This document shows positions 22,290-28,907 of a stretch of DNA of 32,539 nucleotides, in pieces. Within the stretch, counting starts at the first letter, position 1; the number at the start of each line of letters is the position of its first letter. The notes under the pieces are model-generated. The model was not told where the DNA came from, searched no databases, and saw only the letters and a program-made list of their open reading frames with translations. The DNA comes from Propionibacteriaceae bacterium. Lineage in GTDB: Bacteria; Actinomycetota; Actinomycetes; Propionibacteriales; Propionibacteriaceae. The stretch covers positions 1-32,539 of the forward strand of contig JAISTC010000101.1 of NCBI GenBank assembly GCA_031272805.1, read 5' to 3'. Position numbers and translations under genes: made by a program.

Positions 22290-23762
22290 CTAGAGGGCAC
22301 CCCGGCCCATGGTCACGAGGCGGCGGCGCGTCGCCAGCAGCGCCAGGCCGGCCAGCAGCGCCACGGCGCCGTAGGCCAGGAAGAAGTTGTGCGGCTGGGT
22401 GGGGTCGAAGGCGTGGACCGTGATGGCGTTGATGCCCTGGCCGAGCGCGTCGGCGATGAACCACAGGGCCATCATCTTCGACAGGTGGACGGTGGGCGAC
22501 AGTTGGCTCGTCACGGCCAGCCCGGTCGGCGCCAGCAACAGCTCCCCCAAGGTCATGAGGACCATCGCCGCGACGATCCACCAGGCGGAAACCTTCTCCT
22601 GGCCGGCCAGGTAGGGCAGGGACAGGACGACGAAGCCGAGGCAGGCCACGATCAGCCCGGCGCCGATCTTGGCCACGGGCGACGGCTGGCGGTGGCCCAA
22701 CCGGGTCCACAGCCCCGCCAACAGCGGGCTCAACACGATGATGACGAGCGGGTTGATCGACTGGTACCACGAGGCCGGGATCGTGAAGCCGCCGACGGCC
22801 GACGTGACGCTCTGGTCGATCAGGAGCGCCATCGTGGAGCCCTGTTGCTCGGAGATGGCGAAGAAGCAGGTCCCGGCCACGAACAGCGGCGCGTACGCGG
22901 CGATCCGCGAGCGCTCGTCGGACTCCAGCCGGACGTCACGCAGGAAGTAGGCGAACAGCGCCGCGGCGATGGCCACGCAGACGGCCGGCATCGCGTTCGC
23001 CACGACCTGCAGGCCCTCCTCGCCGTGGCGGGTGGCCGACACGAGGAGCGAGACCACGGCGACGAGCCCGACCCCGCCGATCGCCACCCAGCGCCGCCTC
23101 TCCGCCGGGTCCAGGGGCTGGGCCACGGCCCGGCCGACGCCCTTGAGCGTCTGCCGGCTGAGGCCGACGTAAATGGCCAGGCCGACCCCCATGAGGAGGG
23201 CCGGGACGAGGAAGCCGGCGTGGTAGCCCGACCGGTCCGAGACCCAGCCGACGATGATCGGCGAGAAGAAGCTGCCGATGTTGATCGACAGGTAGAGGAG
23301 CGAGAAGCCGGCCTGGCGGCGCGGGTCGCCGGCGGCGTAGAGCTGGCCGACCATGACCGACACGTTCGGCTTCAGCAGCCCCGTCCCGATGACGATCAGG
23401 TCGAGCGCCACGAGCGTGCCCGACAGGCCGAGGGGCAGGCCGAGGACGACGTGGCCCGCGGCGATCGTGACGCCGCCGATCAGGACGGCCCGGTACGGCC
23501 CCAGCAGGCGGTCGGCCAGCCAGCCCCCCACGATCGACGTCAGGTAGACGAGCGACCCGAACAGGCTCATGAGGACCATGGCGTCGGTCTCCGTCAGGCC
23601 CAACCCGCCGGCCGCGACCGAGTCGTACAGGTAGAAGACGAGGATCGCCTTCATGCCGTAGAACGAGAACCGCTCGCACAGCTCGGTCGAGAACAGGTTG
23701 AGCAGCCCGAGGGGATGCCCGAAGAACGTGCGAGGCTTGGCCTCGCCAACCACCACAGCCAC
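22290..23762 (-). CDS. POT/PTR-family proton-coupled oligopeptide transporter
   Basis: The product is about 490 aa. The track starts at 23843, but GTG23762 is preferred because AGGAAAGG lies six bases upstream and the removed N-terminus is not family-like. It is a major-facilitator-type inner-membrane symporter for di- and tripeptides. The POT signature (ExxERFxFYG: TELCERFSFYGMKAILVFYLY) is near the N-terminus. DRLLGPYRAVLIGG matches the A-loop, and LLKPNVSVMVGQLY plus SINIGSFFSPIIVGW match the PTR2 region. QQGSTMALLIDQSV and SINPLVIIVLSPLLAGLW follow, then further membrane helices to the C-terminus. Length and motifs agree with DtpT/YjdL-type transporters. It is a single gene with hairpin repeats at both ends. 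Confidence 0.93.
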   Translation of the reverse strand: MAVVVGEAKPRTFFGHPLGLLNLFSTELCERFSFYGMKAILVFYLYDSVAAGGLGLTETDAMVLMSLFGSLVYLTSIVGGWLADRLLGPYRAVLIGGVTIAAGHVVLGLPLGLSGTLVALDLIVIGTGLLKPNVSVMVGQLYAAGDPRRQAGFSLLYLSINIGSFFSPIIVGWVSDRSGYHAGFLVPALLMGVGLAIYVGLSRQTLKGVGRAVAQPLDPAERRRWVAIGGVGLVAVVSLLVSATRHGEEGLQVVANAMPAVCVAIAAALFAYFLRDVRLESDERSRIAAYAPLFVAGTCFFAISEQQGSTMALLIDQSVTSAVGGFTIPASWYQSINPLVIIVLSPLLAGLWTRLGHRQPSPVAKIGAGLIVACLGFVVLSLPYLAGQEKVSAWWIVAAMVLMTLGELLLAPTGLAVTSQLSPTVHLSKMMALWFIADALGQGINAITVHAFDPTQPHNFFLAYGAVALLAGLALLATRRRLVTMGRGAL

Positions 23763-23846
23763 AGCGACCCTTTCCTGTCGCGGAGGCTGGGGGTCATCGT
23801 AGACACACTGCGACGCCAGGTCTACCGGCGCGAGGCCGGGCACTCA

Positions 23847-23960
23847 GGCCATGGGGTCGGGCACGCTGGCTACGGGGTCGGGCACGCCGGCCATGGGGTC
23901 GGGCACGCTGGCTACGGAGCGAGGACCGAGCGACAGCCAGCGGGCCTGACACCGGGGCCG
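23847..23960 (-). repeat. Family-2 hairpin repeat, inverted, GCTGGCT/AGCCAGC variant
   Basis: A complete copy in reverse orientation runs about 23889-23960, preceded by a partial tandem copy (23847-23888, GGCCATGGGGTCGGGCACGC twice). The inner stem is GCTGGCT/AGCCAGC where other copies have TGTGGCT/AGCCACA, so two pairs have changed together. Only repeats are visible in 23763-24042, the space upstream of the POT transporter. Confidence 0.8.
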
Positions 23961-23967
23961 GCCCACC

Positions 23968-23996
23968 GTGACATTGGGGACGGTTCCTTCGTCACG
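23968..23996 (+). repeat. Single R arm upstream of TauE/SafE gene
   Basis: GTGACATTGGGGACGGTTCC is followed by TTCGTCACG, with the inner terminus GTCACGC instead of GTCACAC. The next arm downstream is R' at 24766, which also has GTCACGC, so the two could be seen as bracketing the TauE/SafE gene. Alternatively it is an orphan arm. Confidence 0.85.
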
Positions 23997-24042
23997 CTGA
24001 ACGCCGGGCCGGTGGGTCACGCCGGCGCGCTACTGTGGGCAC

Positions 24043-24765
24043 GTGGGACTCGGGGCGGTGGCGTGGGCGGTCATGGCGGTGGCCGCCGTGGTCATGGGCT
24101 TCTCCAAGACGGCGATCGGCAACGTCGCGCTCCTCGGCGTCGTCGCCCTGGCCCAGGTCCTGCCGGCCAAGGACTCGACCGGCGTCGCGCTCCTGCTGCT
24201 CTTGGTCGGCGATGCCGTCGCCACCGTGACCTACCGGAAATCCGCCGACTGGCCTGTCATCGGCCGGCTCATCCTGCCCGTCGCCGTCGGCCTCGGCCTC
24301 GGCGCCGTCTTTCTCCACGTGACGTCGGACTCGGTCCTCAAGAAGACCATCGGCGCCATCATCCTCGCCCTGCTGCTCCTCGGGCTGCGGCCGGACAAGC
24401 TCGGCGTCCAGCGCCCGGCCGTGGCCGCGGGCTACGGCGGCCTGGCCGGCTTCACGACGATGGTGGCGAACGCCGGTGGCCCGGCCATGAGCCTCTACCT
24501 GCTGGCGGCCCGGTTCGACAAACTCCGCTTCCTCGGCACGTCGGCCTGGTTCTTCGCCGCGGTCAACGTGACGAAGCTGCCGATCTCCATCGGCCTCGGC
24601 CTCGTCCGGCCCGACACGGCCCTCATCGCCCTCCCGCTCGCCCCCGCCGTGCTCCTCGGCACGGCCATCGGCCGCCGCGTCGTCCAGCGCCTCGACCAGA
24701 AGACTTTCACCGCGCTGATCATGATCTTCGTGGCGATCTCGGCGCTGTACCTGATCGCCAGCTAG
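24043..24765 (+). CDS. TauE/SafE-family membrane permease
   Basis: The product is 240 aa with GTG start 24043. The family exports or takes up small anions such as sulfite, sulfoacetate or related organosulfur compounds; the substrate here is unknown. The two-fold repeat of the family is visible: VMGFSKTAIGNVALLGVVAL near the N-terminus and GGLAGFTTMVANAGGPAMSL at about residue 130. GTSAWFFAAVNVTKLPISIGLG and the C-terminal LDQKTFTALIMIFVAISALYL follow. About seven to eight hydrophobic helices are visible, matching a typical length of about 250 aa. The stop TAG is immediately followed by an R' arm with no gap, and an R arm lies 46 bp before the start. No metabolic partner gene is adjacent. Confidence 0.9.
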   Translation: MGLGAVAWAVMAVAAVVMGFSKTAIGNVALLGVVALAQVLPAKDSTGVALLLLLVGDAVATVTYRKSADWPVIGRLILPVAVGLGLGAVFLHVTSDSVLKKTIGAIILALLLLGLRPDKLGVQRPAVAAGYGGLAGFTTMVANAGGPAMSLYLLAARFDKLRFLGTSAWFFAAVNVTKLPISIGLGLVRPDTALIALPLAPAVLLGTAIGRRVVQRLDQKTFTALIMIFVAISALYLIAS

Positions 24766-24843
24766 GCGTGACAAAGGAACCGTCCCCAATGTCACACACG
24801 GGCGTCACGCGGTGTGACATTGGGGACGGTTCCTTTGTCACGC
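24766..24843. repeat. R'/R inverted pair (reverse order) at the transposase 3' end
   Basis: R' (24766-24797) and R (24812-24843) are identical 32-bp inverted copies around a 14-nt loop that contains GGCGTCACGCG, also found in the loops of the ordinary pairs. The order is R' then R, opposite to most pairs. R' abuts the TauE/SafE stop codon, and the transposase stop codon (24838-24840) lies inside R. Confidence 0.9.
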
Positions 24844-25687
24844 TGGGGCCGAGTCGGCCGACTCGGGCGTGACGCTGCGCCAGACCACGCCGCGGTTCAG
24901 GCCGGTCAGCCGCGCCAACTGGCGCACGGACGCGCCACGCTGGAACGCCTCCGCCAGCGCCGCCTGCTGCAGCGGCCGGCCGAGAGCCTGGAAAGCCGTC
25001 GCCTGGCCGGCGCCGCTGACAGCCGCCAGGACGCTCCAGGCCTGCTCGTCAGAGGGCCGACGGCCCTGCACGGCCGACGGGGGGCGGGCGGCGGCCTCGT
25101 CGACCTCTCCCCGCAACTCGGCCCAGTCGGCCACGCCGGTCAACTCCTTGACGCGCCGCGCGTCCACGACGCGGTCGGGGCCCGCCGCGCTGCTCCACTC
25201 GTACTCGGCCGGGGTCGCGCACAGGCCGGCCTCGACCGGATTGCCGTGGACGTAGCGGATCACGTTGATGAGATCCTCGGTCTCCACCACCGGCCGGCTC
25301 TTGAACCGGTCTTGCCACAGGTGGCCGACCCGGTCGTACTTGTGGTTGAACCACCACACGTACCGCGCGCCCAACCGGCGGAAGAACTGGCCGACCGGCT
25401 CCCGCGTGACCTCAACCACCAGGTGGACGTGGTTCGACATCAGGCAGTACGCCAGCACGCGGACGCCGCTCAGGTCCGCCGCCGCCACGGCGCAGTCGAG
25501 GAACCGCCGCCGATCGGCGTCATCCTCGAAAATGTTCTGCCGGTTGATGCCGCGCAGGAACGCGTGATGCACGCCGACCTCGCCGTGAATCCGCTGGCTT
25601 CGTGACATGGGAGGCCCCTCCGTTCGTTGAGGACCAACTCAATTCCACCAGCAAGTGTGACAGAAAGAACCGTCCCCCATGTCACGC
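24812..25687 (-). mobile_element. RAYT unit bounded by R and R' arms
   Basis: The Y1 transposase gene is bracketed by R (24812-24843) on its 3' side and R' (25655-25687) on its 5' side, giving an interval of about 876 bp with the same R...R' polarity as the small elements. Further arms lie directly outside at 24766-24797 and 25713-25744. RAYT genes in other bacteria are characteristically flanked by the REP sequences they are thought to mobilise. Whether this interval moves as a unit is inference. Confidence 0.7.
24838..25608 (-). CDS. REP-associated tyrosine transposase (RAYT, Y1/IS200-like)
   Basis: The product is 256 aa with start ATG25608. It is a single-strand DNA transposase of the HUH/Y1 superfamily. 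The metal-binding HUH motif is CLMSNHVHLVVE (His60, His62), and the catalytic tyrosine is most likely Tyr119 in INVIRYVHGNPVEAGL, the typical RAYT YxxxNP arrangement. Other family landmarks are HAFLRGINRQNIFEDDADR near the N-terminus and GHLWQDRFKSRPV. The C-terminal 80 residues carry a helix-turn-helix (ASVRQLARLTGLNRGVVW), probably for recognising the repeat. No catalytic residue appears lost, so it may be active. R/R' arms flank it, and its own stop codon lies inside an R arm. It is the only transposase in the window and the obvious candidate to have spread the R elements. Confidence 0.93.
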   Translation of the reverse strand: MSRSQRIHGEVGVHHAFLRGINRQNIFEDDADRRRFLDCAVAAADLSGVRVLAYCLMSNHVHLVVEVTREPVGQFFRRLGARYVWWFNHKYDRVGHLWQDRFKSRPVVETEDLINVIRYVHGNPVEAGLCATPAEYEWSSAAGPDRVVDARRVKELTGVADWAELRGEVDEAAARPPSAVQGRRPSDEQAWSVLAAVSGAGQATAFQALGRPLQQAALAEAFQRGASVRQLARLTGLNRGVVWRSVTPESADSAPA

Positions 25688-25744
25688 CGTCACATGTCAC
25701 GCCGTCACGCCCGTGTGACATTGGGGACGGTTCCTGTGTCACAC
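25655..25744. repeat. R'/R inverted pair (reverse order) upstream of RAYT
   Basis: R' (25655-25687) and R (25713-25744) are separated by about 25 nt made of degenerate copies of the CATGTCACGC terminus. As on the other side of the transposase, the order is R' then R. Together with the family-2 copy and the next R' they fill the roughly 300-bp non-coding space 25609-25914 between RAYT and the sigma factor. Confidence 0.85.
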
Positions 25745-25747
25745 CTA

Positions 25748-25815
25748 GCCATGGGGTCGGGCGCCGTGGCTACGGAGCGAGGAACGAGCGATTCCACGGG
25801 GCCTGACACCGTGGC
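25748..25815 (-). repeat. Family-2 hairpin repeat nested between R and R'
   Basis: A reverse-orientation family-2 copy has the stem CCGTGG/CCACGG but has lost the two innermost pairs. It starts 4 nt after an R arm and ends about 25 nt before an R' arm (25840), so it occupies the position that a short loop has in the ordinary R/R' elements. Confidence 0.75.
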
Positions 25816-25839
25816 GCCCCGCCAGAACACCCCGCCAGA

Positions 25840-25871
25840 GTGTGACAAAGGAACCGTCCCCAATGTCACAC
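25840..25871 (-). repeat. R' arm upstream of the ECF sigma gene
   Basis: GTGTGACAAAGGAACCGTCC then CCAATGTCACAC, a complete R' arm 43 bp upstream of the sigma-factor start. It pairs in polarity with the R at 25713 across the nested family-2 copy. The 43-bp gap would have to hold the sigma promoter unless transcription starts within the repeat. Confidence 0.85.
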
Positions 25872-25914
25872 ACAGGCCGGCGACATTTCGCGGGTTGTCG
25901 TCGTTTACTGAAGT

Positions 25915-26445
25915 ATGGAGACCGTGACCGAGAGCGCTGCCGCCGAGCTCTATCGGCGCCACGTCGGCGCGGTCTACCGCCTCTGCTACGCCTGGCTGAA
26001 GCACCGGCCGGACACCGAAGACGCCGTCCAGGAGACCTTCGTCCGGCTGATCCGCTCGGGGCCTCAGTTCGAGTCGGAGGCGCACGCCGAGGGCTGGTTG
26101 ATCCGGACCGCCGGCAACATCTGCAAGGACATGGCCAAGCGGACCTCGCGGCGGCGTGAAACGACGCTGGCAGAGGATCAGGTAGGTCTGGGTGCGGTCA
26201 GCGCGGCAGGCGAGTTGCCTGGGTCGCCGCCCAGCCTGTCGGTCGCGCTCAACCCAACCCTGGCCGCCGTCCTGGCGCTACCCGACCACTACAAGGCGGT
26301 CGTCTACCTCTATTACTACGCCGGCTACAGCACGGCCGAGATCGCCGAGCGGCTGCGATTGAGGCCCTCAACTGTCCGCAATCGGCTGGCCGATGCGCGC
26401 GCCCGGCTGCGTCGGGCCTTAGGAGACGAGTTCGATGAGGAATAG
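25915..26445 (+). CDS. ECF-type RNA polymerase sigma factor
   Basis: The product is 176 aa with start ATG25915. Region 2 (about residues 8-75) includes ELYRRHVGAVYRLCYAWL and the core-binding/-10 segment DTEDAVQETFVRLIR, followed by AEGWLIRTAGNICKDMAKR. A loop of about 40 residues leads to region 4 (about 118-170): LALPDHYKAVVYLYYYAGYS, then the helix-turn-helix TAEIAERLRLRPSTVRNRLADARARL, which reads the -35 element. It lacks extra C-terminal domains. There is no strong Shine-Dalgarno sequence; TTTACT five bases before the ATG could be a -10 for a leaderless mRNA, which is weak evidence. Its last 11 bases overlap the start of the next gene (ATGAGGAATAG), so the pair is coupled, as expected for a sigma/anti-sigma operon. 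Confidence 0.95.
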   Translation: METVTESAAAELYRRHVGAVYRLCYAWLKHRPDTEDAVQETFVRLIRSGPQFESEAHAEGWLIRTAGNICKDMAKRTSRRRETTLAEDQVGLGAVSAAGELPGSPPSLSVALNPTLAAVLALPDHYKAVVYLYYYAGYSTAEIAERLRLRPSTVRNRLADARARLRRALGDEFDEE

Positions 26446-27292
26446 CCAAATCATGGCGGCCTGGGACGAGGTCACGCCCGACCTGACAACCAGGGACCGG
26501 CTGTGGGGCGCGATCGTGGCGGCGACCGACAGCGTGACCGCCGCCAGTCCAGCTCAGCCCATTCACCCGGCTGAGCACGCCCGCCCGACTCGTCGCCGTA
26601 CCCGTCGGCGCTGGCTCTGGGCGCTGGCCCCGGTCGGCGCCGTCCTGTTGGCCGCCGCCCTGGTCATCCCCCGGTGGGCCGACTGGGGCCGCGCGGTGTC
26701 CTTGACCGACTCGCACGGCGTCCGCGTCGCCTACACCGACCCGCCATCCGGCAGCTTGGCCGCCGACCTGGTCCCGATGACCGAGGCGGAACTGCTGGAC
26801 GGCGCGGACATCTTCGCAGGCACGGTCGTCGGCATCCAGGGCATCAAGGTCACGTTTTCCGACTACGACACCGCGATGAGCCTGCTGACCGTCCGTGTCA
26901 GCGAAGTTGTCAGCGAAGCTGTCAGCGGCGAATTGAGTCCGGGCGACGACGTGACCATCCTGGTCTCCCCGGCGGTCGGCCTGACCTGCTCGATTTGCCA
27001 GGTCAGCGGTCAACTAGCGGTTGGTGCGGCCGCCGTCTTTGTGGCCCACCCGGCGGCCGAGGGCTGGGCCGCCGCACTCGACGGGTCGGAGGTCTTCTAC
27101 TACTCCGATGTGGCCGGCTACTACCTACCCGACCCGGTGCGCTACGTCTTCCTGGACACCGACGCCGGCGTCGCCTTCGCGACCAGCGGCTGGCCCAGCC
27201 TGGCGCCCCTGAGCACCCCCCTCGACAACAACCTCTCCCTGGCCCCCAACCTGGCCACCGTGGTCGCCTTCCTGCGTACAGCCGCCGGTTAG
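26435..27292 (+). CDS. Membrane protein, probable anti-sigma partner of the ECF factor
   Basis: The product is 285 aa. It overlaps the sigma stop by 11 bp. About 60 N-terminal cytoplasmic residues (WDEVTPDLTTRDRLWGAIVA) are followed by an arginine-rich stretch (RRRTRRR) and one membrane segment (WLWALAPVGAVLLAAALVI). An extracytoplasmic domain of about 200 residues completes it. The zinc-binding HxxxCxxC motif of ZAS anti-sigma factors is absent, so the anti-sigma role rests on topology and operon position. The external domain contains one CxxC pair (LTCSICQ, near residue 185) and a small internal duplication, VSEVVSEAVSGEL. No homologue is recognised for the outer domain. An R/R' element begins 3 bp after the stop. 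Confidence 0.7.
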   Translation: MRNSQIMAAWDEVTPDLTTRDRLWGAIVAATDSVTAASPAQPIHPAEHARPTRRRTRRRWLWALAPVGAVLLAAALVIPRWADWGRAVSLTDSHGVRVAYTDPPSGSLAADLVPMTEAELLDGADIFAGTVVGIQGIKVTFSDYDTAMSLLTVRVSEVVSEAVSGELSPGDDVTILVSPAVGLTCSICQVSGQLAVGAAAVFVAHPAAEGWAAALDGSEVFYYSDVAGYYLPDPVRYVFLDTDAGVAFATSGWPSLAPLSTPLDNNLSLAPNLATVVAFLRTAAG

Positions 27293-27295
27293 GAC

Positions 27296-27404
27296 GTGTG
27301 ACATTGGGGACGGTTCCTCTGTCACGCTGTTGCGGCGCATCCGAGCCCACCCGACGTCACGCGGCGTCAAAGTGTGACAAAAGGAACCGTCCCCAATGTC
27401 ACAC
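27296..27404. repeat. R/R' element (REPIN-like), type I loop
   Basis: R (27296-27327) and R' (27372-27404) flank a 44-nt loop containing GCGGCGCATCCGAGCCCACC and CGTCACGCGGCGTCAAA. The element at 31984-32091 has nearly the same loop, so these two are copies of one 109-bp unit and not independent arms. It starts 3 bp after the anti-sigma gene. Confidence 0.92.
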
Positions 27405-27436
27405 ACGCGTGACCGATACAGATCTCTCCAACAGAC

Positions 27437-27474
27437 TTGACAAGCGCTATCTAGATAGAGTATCTATCTAGATA
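27437..27474 (+). promoter_or_regulatory. padR promoter with overlapping tandem-palindrome operator
   Basis: TTGACA (27437-27442) and TATCTA (27461-27466) are spaced 18 bp, a good sigma-70 promoter, and predict transcription starting at about the ATG (27474), so the mRNA is probably leaderless. The palindrome 27448-27474 has perfect 12-bp arms (TATCTAGATAGA/TCTATCTAGATA) around GTA and contains TATCTAGATA twice. It covers the -10 and the start codon and is strikingly AT-rich here. It is a likely PadR autorepression site. Confidence 0.75.
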
Positions 27475-27881
27475 TGAAGTCAGACACCGCATGGCCGAGC
27501 GAATGGCTCCGAGGCGTGACGGAACTCTGCGTCCTGAAGATCATGAGCGCCGGGCCGACCTACGGCTACGCCATCGCGTCCGCCCTGGGCGACGCCGGGC
27601 TCGGCACTCCCAAGGGCGGGACCCTCTACCCCCTCCTCGGCCGGTTCGAGGAGGCCGGCTGGGTGACGACCGAGTGGCGCGCCGGCGACGGCGGCCCCGG
27701 CCGCAAGTTCTACTCCCTCACCTCCGCCGGCCGCGCCGCCCTGGACGAGCAGCTTCCCCAATGGCAGGCGTTCACGGCGGCCGTCGGTTCCCTGCTGAGC
27801 CCCGTCACCCCGGTCGCCCCGTCGACTCCGGCCGCCCTGACCACCCCAACCACCCCCCACCCCGAAAGGGCACTCTCATGA
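27474..27881 (+). CDS. PadR-family transcriptional regulator
   Basis: The product is 135 aa with start ATG27474. The winged helix (about residues 12-90) shows the PadR pattern LRGVTELCVLKIMSAGPTYGYAIASAL, then PKGGTLYPLLGRFEEAGWV and the wing GPGRKFYSLTSAGRAAL. The usual C-terminal dimerisation helix follows (LDEQLPQWQAFTAAVGSLL). A low-complexity tail (TPVAPSTPAALTTPTTPHPE) may be unstructured. No Shine-Dalgarno sequence precedes the ATG; the promoter geometry predicts a leaderless transcript. The stop overlaps the next start (ATGA). Pairing with a HAAS-type membrane protein is a recurring arrangement in which PadR represses the operon. The ligand or signal is unknown. Confidence 0.93.
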   Translation: MKSDTAWPSEWLRGVTELCVLKIMSAGPTYGYAIASALGDAGLGTPKGGTLYPLLGRFEEAGWVTTEWRAGDGGPGRKFYSLTSAGRAALDEQLPQWQAFTAAVGSLLSPVTPVAPSTPAALTTPTTPHPERALS

Positions 27882-28639
27882 CCGAGAAGTACAGCCTCGA
27901 ACGCGAACTCGCGCCCCACGTCGACCCCCACTGGGCCGAGTGGTTCCTCGTCACCCTGCGCCTCCAGGAGGTCCCCGGCGACCGCATCGGCGCCGCCCTG
28001 GCCGAGGTCGAGGCCCACGTGGCCGAGTCCGGCGAAACCGCCGAAGAGGCGTTCGGCGAACCCGTCGCCTACGCGCGCAGCCTCCGCCTCAAGGCCGACC
28101 CCATCGGCACCAAGGGCCAACTCCTGCGCAACCTGCTCGTCGTGCCGTCGCTCCTCGGCCTGGACCTGGTCGTGGAGTCGGTTCAGGGGCTGTCGGATGA
28201 GGTCTTCCCCGTTCGGACGGGCCTCCTCGTCACGCTCGGCCTCTACTGCCTCATCCTCGTCACGCTGGCCGCCGCCAGCAGGGCGTTGGTCGCATCGCTG
28301 GTGCGCCGCCGGGGCGCGGCGGTCGCCGTCTACGTCGCGGCCGTGGCCCTGCTAGTCGTCCCCGTCGTGCTGTGGCGCGGGACGGCGTTCACGCTCCCGG
28401 CGTGGCCGGCGCTGTTGGCCGGCGTCGTCCTGCTCGTCGCCATGATCCCCGTCAACTACCGCCTGATGGCCGGGAACGCCGACCCGGTCACGCCGCCGCT
28501 GCCCTCCCCGGACGACCCGGACGGGTCGGTGGCAGCCGCTCGCGCCGCCCGGTCCAACCGCCGCACCGCTTGGGCGTTCGCGCTGATGTTCCCCGTCGTG
28601 ACGGCCGTCCTGGCCGGCCTGTGGCTCCTGCTGGGCTGA
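27878..28639 (+). CDS. HAAS-domain membrane protein co-transcribed with padR
   Basis: The product is 253 aa. ATG27878 overlaps the padR stop (ATGA) and has GAAAGGG upstream; the longer track ORF from 27491 is a shadow in the padR frame. Residues about 1-70 (LRLQEVPGDRIGAALAEVEA, ESGETAEEAFGEPVAYARSL) resemble the HAAS/DUF1700 helical domain commonly paired with PadR regulators. Three or four membrane helices follow (GLLVTLGLYCLILVTLAAAS, VAVYVAAVALLVVPVVL, ALLAGVVLLVAMIPV, AFALMFPVVTAVLAGLWLLL). A linker, PLPSPDDPDGS, precedes the last helix. The exact role is unknown; in this gene arrangement the protein is thought to sense or transmit a membrane signal. Confidence 0.8.
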   Translation: MTEKYSLERELAPHVDPHWAEWFLVTLRLQEVPGDRIGAALAEVEAHVAESGETAEEAFGEPVAYARSLRLKADPIGTKGQLLRNLLVVPSLLGLDLVVESVQGLSDEVFPVRTGLLVTLGLYCLILVTLAAASRALVASLVRRRGAAVAVYVAAVALLVVPVVLWRGTAFTLPAWPALLAGVVLLVAMIPVNYRLMAGNADPVTPPLPSPDDPDGSVAAARAARSNRRTAWAFALMFPVVTAVLAGLWLLLG

Positions 28640-28664
28640 GCCGCGACCGACGGACGGAGGGCGG

Positions 28665-28774
28665 GTGTGACATTGGGGACGGTTCCGTTTGTCACACCGC
28701 GGGGGCGCAGTCGAGCCCAGCGAACGTCACGCGGTGTCAGAGTGTGACAGAAGGAACCGTCCCCAATGTCACAC
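28665..28774. repeat. R/R' element (REPIN-like), type II loop
   Basis: R (28665-28697) and R' (28742-28774) surround a 44-nt loop with GGGGGCGCAGTCGAGCCCAG and CGTCACGCGGTGTCAGA. The half element at 29647 has the same type II loop. The element begins 25 bp after the HAAS gene. Confidence 0.92.
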
Positions 28775-28888
28775 GATCCGGAGAACTTCGAGATCGTGTT
28801 GGGTGGTGGAAGGCTGGAATTGGATCGCCGCCAGGTAATGCGTTTTGCCCAGCGAATGGCGTCGCGCGCATCGCCTTGCGCCGGTTAG
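28766..28888 (+). other. Possible 40-codon ORF starting inside an R' arm
   Basis: ATG28766 within the R' terminus (AATGTCACAC) opens a 40-codon frame, MSHDPENFEIVLGGGRLELD through MASRASPCAG, ending at TAG28886-28888. AAGGA of the same arm lies 10 nt upstream. The peptide has a natural-looking composition and may be the remnant of a gene interrupted by the repeat. It could equally be chance. It is not in the ORF track. Confidence 0.2.
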
Positions 28889-28907
28889 ACTCCTTGCTGT
28901 GGGCACG

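Noticed and set aside
22200-24872. 890-aa plus-strand ORF over the POT transporter and TauE/SafE genes
   Set aside because: It begins in a repeat and translates to low-complexity Arg/Gly/Asp sequence; the overlapping genes have clear family motifs.
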